Assembly (NCBI RefSeq): GCF_008298035.1
Contig: NZ_CP042910.1
Location: forward strand, 2,309,001-2,373,000
Reading direction: 5' to 3'
Length of the DNA stretch: 64,000 bases
Origin: Gimesia maris
GTDB lineage: Bacteria; Planctomycetota; Planctomycetia; Planctomycetales; Planctomycetaceae
Positions 1-9,772 of the stretch are shown here, piece after piece. Numbering within the stretch: the first letter of the stretch is position 1; every line of letters begins with the position of its first letter. A program made the translations under genes and the position numbers. A model generated the notes under the pieces. That model worked only from the letters and a program-made list of their open reading frames with translations, searched no databases and had not been told where the DNA came from.

Positions 1-117
1 TTATCGGGATCATCCAGATCGTGGTTCGATGGACGAGAAGTCCGGTTTGCGGTAGTTTGGAAATCGTGAGTTACCACACAAGTCGTTGAATTCATGATTC
101 GAGAGGACCGAGGTCAC

Positions 118-1128
118 ATGATGAGCCCGTCAAAAACAGTTCGCTGGGGAGTAATTGGTCTGGGATGGTTTGGCGAAGTTCACGCTGACAACCTGTCTGA
201 AATGCCGGGAATCGAACTTGCTGCGTTATGCACCCGACGTCCTGAACGTCTGAATGAAGTTGCGGACCGATTGGAAGTCACGCGACGCTATACCGATTTT
301 CGTGCACTGCTGGCTGATCCCGAAATTGATGTAGTCAGCATCACTACTCACATTAACGATCATCGAGACATTGCCATTGAGGCACTGCGCAGCGGGAAGC
401 ATGTCCTGCTGGAAAAGCCGATGGCGCCGACAGTGGCTGACTGTGAAAAAATTGTGGAGGCCGCTCACGACGCGGCTGGTTTTTTCATGGTGGGGCATAT
501 CTGTCGCTTCGATCCGCGCGTGACACTGGCGAAGCAGGCGATTGAAGAAGGACGTATTGGCGAAATTATTTCCATGCATGCGCGGCGGAATCTGTCCAAA
601 GCGATCGGTGAAACAGTACTCGATGACATTTCCGCTTTGATGGGAGATGGAATTCATGATGCGGACCTGATGCTCTGGTTCAGCGGTGCGAATGTTTCGA
701 CTGTTTATGCGCAGGAGGTTCATCCGGGTAAAAATAAATATCCTGATGGAGGCTGGTCGATTGCGCGGCTGGATAATGGTGCTGTTGCGGTGGTGGAGTC
801 GGTCTGGCATTTGCCGGAGTCGACACCTTATACCATCGACGCGCGGATGGAAATCATCGGTACGAAAGGTGCGATTTATATCAATTGTGGTGAGGCAGGT
901 CTGACAATCCATGATGCTGCGGGTGTGAAAATGCCGGACACGATGTACTGGCCTCGGCCGTTTGGTCGTTACCTGGGAGTGTTGCAGGAAGAGCTGCGGT
1001 ATTTCGCTGATTGTGTCAGAACAGGGGAGCGTCCCGCGCGGATTACTCCTGAAGAATCTCAAGCCGCTGTCGCCTGGATGGCAGCGGCAACGGACTCCGC
1101 GCGGACGGGTTCTGTCATTACTTTTTGA
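118..1128 (+). CDS. Gfo/Idh/MocA-family NAD(P)-dependent oxidoreductase
   Basis: About 336 residues. The N-terminal Rossmann motif VIGLGWFGEVHADNL (GxGxxG) binds NAD(P); EKPMAP is the conserved EKP of the family, and GHICRFDPR and GIHDADLMLW fit the C-terminal substrate domain (His-Asp in the HD pair). Such enzymes oxidise or reduce sugar or inositol-like substrates in the cytoplasm; the substrate here cannot be told. An in-frame ATG lies at 94, but the purine-rich GAGGACCGAGG just upstream of the tandem ATGs at 118 and 121 makes one of these the more likely start. No operon partner follows; the next gene is 660 bases away. Confidence 0.9.
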   Translation: MMSPSKTVRWGVIGLGWFGEVHADNLSEMPGIELAALCTRRPERLNEVADRLEVTRRYTDFRALLADPEIDVVSITTHINDHRDIAIEALRSGKHVLLEKPMAPTVADCEKIVEAAHDAAGFFMVGHICRFDPRVTLAKQAIEEGRIGEIISMHARRNLSKAIGETVLDDISALMGDGIHDADLMLWFSGANVSTVYAQEVHPGKNKYPDGGWSIARLDNGAVAVVESVWHLPESTPYTIDARMEIIGTKGAIYINCGEAGLTIHDAAGVKMPDTMYWPRPFGRYLGVLQEELRYFADCVRTGERPARITPEESQAAVAWMAAATDSARTGSVITF

Positions 1129-1792
1129 AGCGATCTATGATTTTGATGGGGCGTGGCCAACTGTTTTTCTGCGTTGTGCGCTGATAGAGAGTTCCAATTG
1201 ATAAGTCTGGCGAAGCACTTGAATGATTGTGCGTTGCCGTTGGTGACCATCAAACTTCGCGAATCAGATTAGGAGGAAATTCCGTTTTTTGAATCCAGGT
1301 TCAGACCTGTGATCCTGGATGACTGTTTGAATGTGATTCCCTGGACATAGAGAAAAATAACAAGCTGGGAGGCAAGTCATTACTCGATACCAGACCAGTA
1401 AGACTGAAAGCATGCGGCATTGATGCTGGAATTGTAATTTGCGAGGCCCTGTCTCAGAAAAAAAAACGCTTATGATCGGTGAGTCGAACCCTATGCAGGT
1501 TGAGATTCAGCATATTCTCATAATCTATAATAGTGGAAATGTTCTTAAAGTTATTGCTTGTAATGCTTTGCGGAAATCGTGTGTGCATGGTGAACTCACA
1601 CCCCGTGCATTATATTCTCGTCCTGGTATGTCTTCTCAGGCTGGGTAGAGAGAATTATACGAGGTGCAGGGTTGAAATATGTTGCTCTGATATTAAGATT
1701 GTGCTGGAGATTGAAACTCAGTCTCACTGCTCGCCGCCGCTTGCATTCCTCAAAGCCGCACCTATCCCGCCTGATTTAACTGGAGTTCCCAA
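1129..1792. other. Intergenic region / long leader of the DUF1559 gene
   Basis: No convincing gene. Short open frames here lack ribosome binding sites and family features. A TATAAT hexamer at 1526-1531 with a TTGAGA at 1500-1505 has a 20-base spacer, longer than ideal, so it is only a weak promoter candidate for the gene at 1793. A loose inverted repeat (ATCCAGG...CCTGGAT near 1290-1320) could end the upstream transcript but lacks a T run. Confidence 0.4.
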
Positions 1793-2779
1793 ATGTCGTT
1801 TAAGAGTATCCGCGCGTCTCGAAGTGGATTCACGCTAATTGAATTGCTTGTGGTGATTGCGATTATCGCGATTCTAATTGCCTTGTTGCTGCCTGCAGTC
1901 CAGCAGGCCCGCGAAGCAGCCCGGCGCTCGCAGTGTAAAAATAATCTGAAGCAACTCGGTCTGGCGATGCATAATTATAATGACGTATTCAACATGTTGC
2001 CGGTACCTGACGTCGGTATTTCATACGCGACAACATCGCATTGGACCACCAGTTGGGGGATTTCATTATTACCTTATCTGGATCAGGCACCCGCCTATAA
2101 CCTGTTTAATCAGAATGCACCGAATGGTGTTTCAGATCAGTCAAATCAGGCAGTTATTCAGACACAACTGGCCGTCTTTAATTGTCCTTCTACTCCGCGG
2201 AGCAGTCCGATCCAGGGAGTGATCGAGCAGGAAGACGACACTTCCAGCTTCAATACGAATCTGAGAGCAGGCAGCGGTGACTATTTCATCGCCCGCAGTT
2301 TCCGTGATCCCGTTTTTACGCCCCAGGAGATAACTGGCGCATTATTTAACGGTGACATCAGTGGCGGCGTGAACTGGACTCAGTGTGGATCCAGAATGAA
2401 CAGCATCACCGATGGTTTGACGAATACCATCTTCTGTTTCGAACGCAGTAACTTTCCCAATATTCTACGAAAAGGAAGTGTCCCAAAGGATCCTGCTGAT
2501 TATGTCTATCCTTCAGTGGTTGATACCAACTTCCAGGGCTGGTGGGCGTCAACTCAGCACGACCGCATTCGCAGCTGGACCCATGATGGATTGCAGTATT
2601 ACGGTCCATGTGTAATCAATTGCACGAACGACTGGGGTGGTGCGTTTTCCTATCATACCGGTGGCATGCATGCCAGTCTGGGAGATGGCTCCGTTCGATT
2701 TCTGAGTGCCAATATCGACAAGGGAACGTTTCGTTCTCTGATTGGTAAGCAGGATGGTGAGGTTGTAGGCGAGTTCTAA
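1793..2779 (+). CDS. DUF1559 protein with prepilin-type N-terminal domain
   Basis: 328 residues. The start shows the prepilin cleavage/methylation motif ([11 protein letters not shown]) followed by a hydrophobic helix [17 protein letters not shown] and the planctomycete signature [20 protein letters not shown]. The C-terminus carries the H-x9-GDGSVRF-type ending ([15 protein letters not shown]) usual for DUF1559. These proteins are made in many paralogues in planctomycetes and are thought to be pseudopilin-like secreted or surface proteins; the exact role is unknown. Two further copies lie at 39811-40728 and 57780-58793. It is followed by a hairpin and a lipoprotein gene, the same arrangement as at 57-59 kb. 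Confidence 0.95.
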   Translation: MSFKSIRASRSGFTLIELLVVIAIIAILIALLLPAVQQAREAARRSQCKNNLKQLGLAMHNYNDVFNMLPVPDVGISYATTSHWTTSWGISLLPYLDQAPAYNLFNQNAPNGVSDQSNQAVIQTQLAVFNCPSTPRSSPIQGVIEQEDDTSSFNTNLRAGSGDYFIARSFRDPVFTPQEITGALFNGDISGGVNWTQCGSRMNSITDGLTNTIFCFERSNFPNILRKGSVPKDPADYVYPSVVDTNFQGWWASTQHDRIRSWTHDGLQYYGPCVINCTNDWGGAFSYHTGGMHASLGDGSVRFLSANIDKGTFRSLIGKQDGEVVGEF

Positions 2780-2807
2780 GCGAAGAAGTTCATTTGAGGC
2801 TACTTCG

Positions 2808-2844
2808 ATCGTTTCTTCAGAGACATGACTGCTGAAGAAACGAT
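2808..2844 (+). promoter_or_regulatory. Perfect 13-bp hairpin between DUF1559 and lipoprotein genes
   Basis: ATCGTTTCTTCAG (2808-2820) is the exact reverse complement of 2832-2844, with an 11-base loop. No T run follows on either strand, so it is not a classical terminator. It sits 28 bases after the DUF1559 stop and 30 before the lipoprotein start, suggesting an RNA-level role (attenuation or 3'-end protection). A hairpin of different sequence occupies the same position at 57682-57709. Confidence 0.6.
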
Positions 2845-2874
2845 GCGTTCAGAGAATTGAGGGAGATGTTTTTG

Positions 2875-3351
2875 ATGTTTCAGAAACTGGCCGTTTCGCT
2901 GGCTGTATTGTGTCTTGTTGTGAGCAGCGGATGTAGTGAAACCGAGTACGATAAGATTACGACAAACGCCGTAACCGGTCGTCTGACTGTGAACGGGGCA
3001 CCCGCGACGGGGGCAACGGTCAGATTCCATCCAGAAACGCCTCAGACCGGAACGAAATACCCGCTGCTTCCCAGTGGAAAGGTCGATGCAGAAGGCGTGT
3101 ATCAGCTGACAACTTATGAAGGGCCCGACGGTGCACCAGCGGGTGCTTACACGGTGACCGTTGAATGGCCCGATCGTAACTGGCGACCGCCGAATGGGGG
3201 AATGCCTCCTCCGCCTCCTGATCGATTGCAAGGCGTGTATGCCGATCCCAAAAAATCGACCATTCATCTGAAAGTGGAAGAAGGAGCGAATGAAATGGCG
3301 CCGATCGTGCTGGAGAATGTCAAGATCTTGAAAGGCTCTTCTCTCAATTGA
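2875..3351 (+). CDS. Small lipoprotein, carboxypeptidase-regulatory-like fold
   Basis: 158 residues from ATG 2875, chosen because AGGGAG at 2860-2865 lies nine bases upstream; a TTG at 2857 and ATG at 2866 are alternatives. A lipoprotein signal ends at VSSGC (Cys20). The mature part contains VTGRLTVNGAPATGATVRF and AEGVYQLTTYEGPDGAPAGAYTVTV, the pattern of the Ig-like carboxypeptidase regulatory domain seen in many planctomycete lipoproteins placed after DUF1559 genes. A proline-rich loop (GGMPPPPPD) follows. It is likely anchored to a membrane facing the periplasm; function unknown. Confidence 0.85.
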   Translation: MFQKLAVSLAVLCLVVSSGCSETEYDKITTNAVTGRLTVNGAPATGATVRFHPETPQTGTKYPLLPSGKVDAEGVYQLTTYEGPDGAPAGAYTVTVEWPDRNWRPPNGGMPPPPPDRLQGVYADPKKSTIHLKVEEGANEMAPIVLENVKILKGSSLN

Positions 3352-3386
3352 GTCATTGAGCCTGAGGGCTTCCGGGAGTTTCATTT

Positions 3387-4535
3387 ATGCTGAACCATCG
3401 GCTGCGCAGGCTCTGGGTGATCACGCATCGCTGGCTTGGATTAACGGTGGGACTGCTGTTTGTCATTATTGGGTTGACAGGCAGCCTGCTGGTGTTTCAT
3501 CACACGATTGATGAATGGCTCAATCCACAAATTCTGCTGACAGTGGAAAGTGATTCAACACGCTCTGTGGATGAAGTTCTGGAAGCGGCAGAATTGAGTG
3601 CCACCGATCCGGGTCTGCAGCTGTATTTTGCAGAACCGCCTCGCACATCGCTCGGTGTCTGGACGGTCTGGTTCCGAAATACGACCGATAAAGAAGCTGG
3701 TTTTACGCAGATTTATGTCGATCCCTACTCAGCACAGGTGACGGGTCAGCGCGTCTGGGGGGAATACCTGATGACGTGGCTCTACAGTCTGCATTACAAG
3801 CTGCTGTCCGGCAGGCCAGGCGAAATTATTGTTGGCCTGTGTGGTCTGATACTGATGGTGTCAGTTGCCAGTGGCATTTATCTCTGGTGGCCTTTGTGGC
3901 GACATAGCTGGCGGGTGGCATTTGCCATTCGCAGCGGTCGCCGCTTTCAATATGACCTGCATAAAAGCACGGGGATTATAGCCGCAGTGCTGTTGCTCGT
4001 GATTTCCTTTACGGGCGTGTATATGATCTTTCCTGCCTGGATCAGACCTTGCGTCCTGGCGGTATTAAAAGAAGATACACCTCGTTCTGAAAATAAAAAA
4101 TCAACGCCTGTGATTCCCGGTAAACGAATTGAAGTCAGTCAGGCGACTGCCATTGCACGGTCCCTCTTTCCGGACGCCGAGTTTAAACGTGTCAAACTTC
4201 CTTCAAAACCGCAAGATTCTTTCGAGGTTCGCCTGAGGCAGAAAGGGGAGGTAAGAAGAAGTTCGGGCAACAGCCGTGTCTGGATTGATCAGTTCAACGG
4301 AGAAGTGCTGGCGGTGCGCGACTGGAATCAACGTTCAGCAGCTGACGCTTTCTTCGCCTGGCAGTTTCCCCTGCATAATGGGGAAGCGTTTGGGTTGGCT
4401 GGTCGCTGGATTGTCTTTGTGTCGGGATTACTGCCTGCCGTATTATATATGACTGGTTTTCTGGTCTGGTGGCGGAGACGGCGCTCACTTAGATCGCATT
4501 CTCCCACCCAACTCGAGCTTCAAGAATCAAAATGA
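3387..4535 (+). CDS. PepSY-associated transmembrane protein (PiuB/FoxB-like)
   Basis: 382 residues with four predicted membrane segments: about 13-36 (after THRWLGL), 138-162 (GEIIVGLCGLILMVSVASGIYL), 190-215 (HKSTGIIAAVLLLVISFTG) and 340-362. His in THRW, SLHYKLLSG and DLHKSTG match the conserved histidines of the family. Two PepSY-like periplasmic segments lie between helices. PepSY-TM proteins such as PiuB and FoxB are iron-regulated and have been linked to reduction of siderophore-bound iron. The stop overlaps the start of the substrate-binding lipoprotein by four bases, so they are almost certainly co-transcribed. Confidence 0.88.
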   Translation: MLNHRLRRLWVITHRWLGLTVGLLFVIIGLTGSLLVFHHTIDEWLNPQILLTVESDSTRSVDEVLEAAELSATDPGLQLYFAEPPRTSLGVWTVWFRNTTDKEAGFTQIYVDPYSAQVTGQRVWGEYLMTWLYSLHYKLLSGRPGEIIVGLCGLILMVSVASGIYLWWPLWRHSWRVAFAIRSGRRFQYDLHKSTGIIAAVLLLVISFTGVYMIFPAWIRPCVLAVLKEDTPRSENKKSTPVIPGKRIEVSQATAIARSLFPDAEFKRVKLPSKPQDSFEVRLRQKGEVRRSSGNSRVWIDQFNGEVLAVRDWNQRSAADAFFAWQFPLHNGEAFGLAGRWIVFVSGLLPAVLYMTGFLVWWRRRRSLRSHSPTQLELQESK

Positions 4536-5692
4536 AAATACCGGCTGCCATTCTAAGCTTACTGATCTTGATTTATGCCGGATGTCAGCGGGAGACGCTG
4601 TCGGTACCTGCTACTCCAGCAGAGAACCCCACGATCACAGTTACTGATCTGGCCGGTCGGGAAGTGACGCTCAAACAACCTGTCGAACGGATCATCCTGA
4701 TGCGCAGCCTGGGACTATATGAACTGGCGACGGTACTGGGAGACGAAGTCGAAGAGAAGCTGGCAGGGTGGGATTCGTCATTAAAAACCGGTGATCTGGA
4801 TACCTATGAAAAGTTTGTAACACAGTATCCACGTCTGGAAGAAGTGACGATTCTGGGAGATATCCTGCGCGACACGGTGAGTGCCGAAGCGGTACTGGCT
4901 TTAGAGCCCGATCTGGTTATCATGAATACGTATATGCTGAACCGTGGTTCGAAAACAGTGGAGCGACTGCAACAGGCGGGCGTGCCTCTGTTATTTTTGA
5001 AGTCGGAAGATCCGTTTCGCGATCCACAGAAGAGTATTCGACTACTGGGTAAAGTTCTGGGAAAAGCAACGGAGGCAAATGCGGCAGCAGACTGGATTGA
5101 TGCAGAACTGCAGCTGGTTTTCAGTAAAATCGAAACCATTCAAGGGAAGATTCCCACCATATATCTGGAAGCAGGTACCCAGGGACCGGAGAAATATGGA
5201 AATACATTCGGGGAAAATCAACAGGGAAAAACAGTCAACTGGGGAAGTGTGCTGGCACAGTTACGGTGTCAAAATATCGCCGCCGGTTCGATTTCCGGTC
5301 TATATGGTATGGGAGTGATTCGACCAGAGTACCTGATTACCGCTGATCCGGAAGTGATTGTGATTACGGGGGCGCATTGGACCGCGTTTCCTGACAGTCT
5401 GCAGCTGGGATATTATGCAGATCGGGATCAGTCAGTAAAGCGACTGGCTGCATTTACGGAACGGCCCGGCTGGTCGGAATTGAGTGCGGTCAAGCAGCGT
5501 CGCGTACATGGGATTCACACACGGTTTGGGAGTCACATTATGAGTTTTGCAGCGGCGCAACAGTTGGCAAAATGGCTGTATCCAGAAGAGTTTAAAGAAC
5601 TGAATCCAGAAGAACGGTTACACGAATTTCACCTGAAGTTCATGCCCGTTGAAATGAGTGGGACCTGGATGGTCAGCCTGGACGGTAATTGA
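4532..5692 (+). CDS. Iron/cobalamin-type ABC transporter substrate-binding lipoprotein
   Basis: 386 residues. The signal ends in a lipobox at YAGC (Cys18). The body has the helical-backbone binding-protein features of the FepB/BtuF class: VTDLAGREVTLKQPVERII, then EAVLALEPDLVIMN, and HRFG-like HTRFGSHIMS near the end. It should capture a metal chelate and deliver it to the permease encoded next. The ligand cannot be told from sequence. The start overlaps the PepSY gene, and the stop (TGA ending at 5692) shares a base with the ATG of the permease, a sign of translational coupling. Confidence 0.9.
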   Translation: MKIPAAILSLLILIYAGCQRETLSVPATPAENPTITVTDLAGREVTLKQPVERIILMRSLGLYELATVLGDEVEEKLAGWDSSLKTGDLDTYEKFVTQYPRLEEVTILGDILRDTVSAEAVLALEPDLVIMNTYMLNRGSKTVERLQQAGVPLLFLKSEDPFRDPQKSIRLLGKVLGKATEANAAADWIDAELQLVFSKIETIQGKIPTIYLEAGTQGPEKYGNTFGENQQGKTVNWGSVLAQLRCQNIAAGSISGLYGMGVIRPEYLITADPEVIVITGAHWTAFPDSLQLGYYADRDQSVKRLAAFTERPGWSELSAVKQRRVHGIHTRFGSHIMSFAAAQQLAKWLYPEEFKELNPEERLHEFHLKFMPVEMSGTWMVSLDGN

Positions 5693-6747
5693 TGCAGAGC
5701 ACCAAATCGAACGATCTCAATCAGGCATATCAGCGTTTGGGCCGACGTCGGTTAGCCGTGATTATGACTTTGGTCATTCTGGTCACGGGCTCATTGTTTC
5801 TGGATGTGATTACCGGGCCGGCACCATTGTCGCTGTCTGATGTTATGACGACCCTGTTTCAGCCAGGGGCGGTAAACGAAGCGAATCGAACGATTGTGTG
5901 GACCTTCCGCTTACCGACAGCTTTGATGGCGGTGTTTGTCGGTGCATCATTGGGTATCGCCGGCGCAGAAATGCAGACGGTTTTGAACAACCCACTGGCC
6001 AGTCCTTATACTCTGGGGGTTTCCGCGGCTGCCAGTTTCGGTGCTGCATTGGCATTAGTTCTGGGATCCGGAACACTGATCTGGACGACAACAGTCTTTG
6101 TGCCAACGAGTGCATTTGTGTGTGCGATGTGCTGTTCTCTGGCGATCTTTGCTATTGGTCGTCTCAGAGGGGCATCGGCAGAAACGATCATTGTGGGTGG
6201 GGTTGCGTTGCATTTTATTTTCAGTTCCGGGGTGGCATTCCTGCAGTATATGGCTTCTGAAGATACATTGGCAGCCATTGTTTTCTGGATCTTTGGGACG
6301 CTGCAGGGAGCGAACTGGCACAAACTGGCAATCATCGTTGTTGTGATGGTTGTGACGATGGGATTATTAATGTCCCGTGTCTGGCAGTTGACTGCATTAA
6401 GGCTCGGAGAACACCACGCCCGCAGTCTGGGAATCAATACGGAACGCCTGCGGCTACAGACGCTGATTCTGGTTTCCATCCTGACGGCGACTGCTGTCTG
6501 CTTTACTGGTGTCATAGGCTTTGTGGGCTTGTTGGCACCGCATCTGGCGCGCATGCTTGTCGGTGAAGATCAGCGTTATTTCATCCCGCTTTCTGCATTG
6601 AGTGGCGCACTTCTGGTCTCTGTGGCCGCATTGGTTACGAAACTACTGATTCCGGGGACAATATTTCCGATTGGAATCGCGACAGCAGCCATCGGCGCGC
6701 CCTGCTTCGCGGCAATTGCCTTGTTGAGAAGGAGATCGTACTGGTGA
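5692..6747 (+). CDS. FecCD-family ABC transporter permease
   Basis: 351 residues from ATG 5692 (a TTG three bases earlier is possible). Multiple hydrophobic helices, with the family motifs RLPTALMAVFVGASLGIAGA, NNPLASPYTLGVS and the ATPase-coupling stretch CFTGVIGFVGLLAPHLARM. About ten membrane spans are expected, as in BtuC. It forms the inner-membrane channel with the ATPase encoded immediately downstream; its last codons overlap the GTG of that gene. Confidence 0.95.
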   Translation: MQSTKSNDLNQAYQRLGRRRLAVIMTLVILVTGSLFLDVITGPAPLSLSDVMTTLFQPGAVNEANRTIVWTFRLPTALMAVFVGASLGIAGAEMQTVLNNPLASPYTLGVSAAASFGAALALVLGSGTLIWTTTVFVPTSAFVCAMCCSLAIFAIGRLRGASAETIIVGGVALHFIFSSGVAFLQYMASEDTLAAIVFWIFGTLQGANWHKLAIIVVVMVVTMGLLMSRVWQLTALRLGEHHARSLGINTERLRLQTLILVSILTATAVCFTGVIGFVGLLAPHLARMLVGEDQRYFIPLSALSGALLVSVAALVTKLLIPGTIFPIGIATAAIGAPCFAAIALLRRRSYW

Positions 6748-7559
6748 TTTTGGAAACAGCTGGTATCTCCTTCAGTTATGGTTCTCACCGGGTACTCGCA
6801 GATGTGAATCTGCAACTGAAACCCGGCATGACTGCGATCATTGGCCCTAATGCCGCCGGCAAATCGACGTTGTTGAAGTGTTTGAGCGGCCTGCTGCGAC
6901 CCGAAGGGGAGGTTCGTCTGGATGGAATCGCGCTGTCGTCACTCAAACACGAAAAACTGACACGAGAGGTAAGTTTCCTACCTCAGGACTTCATTACGAC
7001 AGCAGTGTTGACTGTATATGAAGCGGTACTGCTCGGACGTGTGCATCAGTTGGGCTGGCGCGTCTCAGACGATGATAACAGAATCGTAAATCAGTTATTG
7101 AATGAGATGCAACTTAGTGATGTCGCTGATCGATTTCTCAACGAATTAAGTGGAGGGCAAAGGCAACTGGTGGCAATTGCTCAGTCTCTGGCACGCGAAC
7201 CAGCAGTGTTATTATTAGATGAACCGACGTCGAACCTGGATCTACGGCGACAGTATGAAGTCTGTACTTTGATCCGAAGACTGACGGATTCGCGGGGAAT
7301 CAGTACGGCGCTGGCAGTACACGATTTAAATCTCGCTGCGAGATATGCAGATTGGGTTTATGTGATTCAGGATGGTAAGATGTGTTGTGCCGGAGAACCG
7401 AAAAACGTACTCACTGAATCTTTGATTGCAGACGTTTATGGAGTGGAGACGCTGGTGACTTACAGTCAGGAAGAGAGACCGGTGATTACGGTGTTGGGGC
7501 TGGCTACCACTGAATCAGCGGAGTCCGAATCAGGGCAGGGTGCCGGAAACGATGTTTAA
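6744..7559 (+). CDS. ABC transporter ATP-binding protein (FecE/BtuD-like)
   Basis: 271 residues, GTG start overlapping the permease stop (GTGA), with AAGGAG at 6729-6734 nine bases upstream. Walker A is GPNAAGKST, the signature is LSGGQRQLVAIAQSLAREP, Walker B is LLLDEPTSNLD, and the switch His is in ALAVHDLN. It powers uptake through the FecCD permease. The last codons overlap the start of the MFS gene, continuing the tight operon. Confidence 0.95.
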   Translation: MILETAGISFSYGSHRVLADVNLQLKPGMTAIIGPNAAGKSTLLKCLSGLLRPEGEVRLDGIALSSLKHEKLTREVSFLPQDFITTAVLTVYEAVLLGRVHQLGWRVSDDDNRIVNQLLNEMQLSDVADRFLNELSGGQRQLVAIAQSLAREPAVLLLDEPTSNLDLRRQYEVCTLIRRLTDSRGISTALAVHDLNLAARYADWVYVIQDGKMCCAGEPKNVLTESLIADVYGVETLVTYSQEERPVITVLGLATTESAESESGQGAGNDV

Positions 7560-8841
7560 TACGAATCACATGGTCCTGCGGTTCTACCTGTATTCCTTTT
7601 TCAAGAATCTGCGCTTCGCCGATCCGTTTCTGATTCTGTATTTTCTGGCACTGGAGATGTCCTATTCAGAAATCGGACTGTTGCTGGGGTTGCAGCATCT
7701 GGTGACCGTGCTGTTGGAGTTTCCTTCGGGGGTTTTCGCGGATTACTGGGGACGGCGTCGGGCAACCGCAATATGTTTTGCCTTTTACAGCCTCTCCTTC
7801 ACTGGGTTTGGCATGACTGGTCAGGTTACAGAGCTACCGCTGATTTTCTGGCTGGGAGGCTGTCTGGCGTTATTTGCTTTGGGCGAAGCGCTGCGAACCG
7901 GCTCGCATAAGGCAATCATGCTTGATTATCTGGACTCTATGGATCAGTCGCATCTGGCGACGCAACTATTGGGTCGCACGCGTTCGGTATCTAAATTTAC
8001 TTCGGCGCTGGCCGCTGTTTCGGGGGGAGTATTACTGGCGTGGTCGCGTGATTATGGATTGCTGTTCTACCTGTCTGCGGGAGCCGCCGTCTGTGGGTTT
8101 CTATTATTATTAACATACCCACGCGCTCTGGAAGGGGACGCTTATCGTGCCCGTCGAACAAACTCTGTCAATCCTGAAGACAGCATGCGACAGCCATTTC
8201 GAGTGATGTGGCGGCGACCCAATTTTCGCAAGCTGTTTATTCAGTCAGTGGTATTTGAGAGTCAGCTGAAGATGATCCTTAAGTATTTTACACAACCTTT
8301 TCTGAAGAACGGGCTGGCGATGTTCGGAATTCCTATCATTGCTCCGGTCGGCGTCAGTGGCTTCGCCAGTGCAGGAGCAATCTTTGTCGGATTGAATGAG
8401 TTTCTACGCGACAGTCTGGGGGCACTGGGCGCACGATTCAGTTCCGTGTTTGAATTGCAGGCCGACAGCCGAAGTCATGCTTTGAATCGGATCTATTTTG
8501 GAGGCTTTTTTGCCGTTCTGTTTCTGGCGGGATGCGCTGTGAATCTTAAGTGGGGTCTGCTGCCCGGACTGGTTCTTTTGATGGTATTGACGCTTTTGCA
8601 GAATTTAAGACGTCCCATCTTTGTCAGTGCCTTGAATACGGAGATGATGAAAACAGAGCGGGCATCAGTTCTTTCATTGGAAAGCGTCTCCCGCGCAGTG
8701 ACAGTGGCGGTACTGCTGCCTCTGTTTGGCTGGGCGGCTGACCAGTTTGGATTACTGGCGGTCTGGATATTGGCTACCTTGATATTGTTATCTGGTTTTC
8801 TGTTTAAAATTCAAGATGAAGATGTTTCAAAAAATAAATGA
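7552..8841 (+). CDS. MFS transporter
   Basis: About 429 residues from ATG 7552; a GTG at 7540 in frame is possible. Twelve hydrophobic segments are expected, and the loop 2-3 motif is visible as GVFADYWGRRRA. MFS proteins placed next to FecCD-type ABC systems often export a metallophore or handle an imported complex, which is the inference here; the substrate is unknown. It overlaps the ATPase gene by eight bases. Confidence 0.85.
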   Translation: MFNTNHMVLRFYLYSFFKNLRFADPFLILYFLALEMSYSEIGLLLGLQHLVTVLLEFPSGVFADYWGRRRATAICFAFYSLSFTGFGMTGQVTELPLIFWLGGCLALFALGEALRTGSHKAIMLDYLDSMDQSHLATQLLGRTRSVSKFTSALAAVSGGVLLAWSRDYGLLFYLSAGAAVCGFLLLLTYPRALEGDAYRARRTNSVNPEDSMRQPFRVMWRRPNFRKLFIQSVVFESQLKMILKYFTQPFLKNGLAMFGIPIIAPVGVSGFASAGAIFVGLNEFLRDSLGALGARFSSVFELQADSRSHALNRIYFGGFFAVLFLAGCAVNLKWGLLPGLVLLMVLTLLQNLRRPIFVSALNTEMMKTERASVLSLESVSRAVTVAVLLPLFGWAADQFGLLAVWILATLILLSGFLFKIQDEDVSKNK

Positions 8842-8923
8842 CCAGACAGATTTCTGGTGGATTGAACTACGGATGGAGCATAGTCATTGAGCATAACCAC
8901 AGTAGAAGAGAGATTGGTAAAAG

Positions 8924-9694
8924 ATGATGCGGGATGAAGAACTCAAACAGATATTTCACATTGGCTGGACCAATCCAAATGTAGTTTCCCATCGGGTTGA
9001 GCGATTTATCAAGGGAGAATTTGGATTTGCTGCTTCGCGCTCCGCCTGGCTGGATGTGCTGCGGAAAACAGTTCCTGGTGAAATCCCTTGTAAGATTCTG
9101 GATATGGGGACCGGACCGGGAACGATTGCGTTGCTATGGGCTGAGTTGGGACACGCGATAACGGGAGTCGATTTTTCTGCAACGATGATTTCCGCAGGAC
9201 GAGAAGCTGCGAAAGAGCGTGGTCTGACTGTGGACTTTGTCGAAGCAGATGTAGAAGCGCCTCCTTTTCCCGAAAACACATTTGATATCATTTCCAGTCG
9301 CGCAGTATTATTCACACTGCCTCACCCTGGTTATGCAGTGGCGCAGTGGATACGACTGTTGAAGCCGGGAGGGGTCCTGGTGCTCATCGGCGAGAATAAT
9401 CCCACAGATCCAGAAAAGCTGAAACGCCAGCATCGCCCGGCTCCTGGCTGGGAACCGGATGAAGCATATCGCAACGCGCTGGAGCAGTTGCCATTCCGCA
9501 GTCACACAGATGGAATGGTTCGGGTTGTAATGGAAGCAGCAGGTTTACGGAATATTCAAAATCTGCCGATGCAATCAGTGCTCGCTGCGAGAGAAGAACA
9601 TGAACAAGAGAATCCGAACTATGGTGTGTTGCAGGGAACTCCGTATGTTCTCACAGGCCAGCGAATAGAAGGATCTCGCAGGTTGAATTATTGA
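8924..9694 (+). CDS. Class I SAM-dependent methyltransferase
   Basis: 256 residues. Motif I is ILDMGTGPGTIAL, the acidic residue at the end of strand 2 is in TGVDFSATM, motif II-III is VDFVEADVEAPPFPENTFDIISSRAVLF, and LLKPGGVLVLIGE is the post-III motif. Tandem ATGs occur at 8924 and 8927. Methyltransferases of this type recur beside FecCD-type iron transporters; the methyl acceptor is unknown. It lies 82 bases after the MFS gene on the same strand and probably belongs to the same unit. Confidence 0.88.
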   Translation: MMRDEELKQIFHIGWTNPNVVSHRVERFIKGEFGFAASRSAWLDVLRKTVPGEIPCKILDMGTGPGTIALLWAELGHAITGVDFSATMISAGREAAKERGLTVDFVEADVEAPPFPENTFDIISSRAVLFTLPHPGYAVAQWIRLLKPGGVLVLIGENNPTDPEKLKRQHRPAPGWEPDEAYRNALEQLPFRSHTDGMVRVVMEAAGLRNIQNLPMQSVLAAREEHEQENPNYGVLQGTPYVLTGQRIEGSRRLNY

Positions 9695-9772
9695 GCTGTC
9701 AAAAGCAAATTATTTTTATGACACGGCAGGGAAATCGCTCGACATTAGCTCATCCGCAGATACAATAACACC

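Noticed and set aside
1526..1531. TATAAT with TTGAGA as a sigma-70 promoter
   Set aside because: Spacer of 20 bases is too long for a firm call; left as a weak candidate only.
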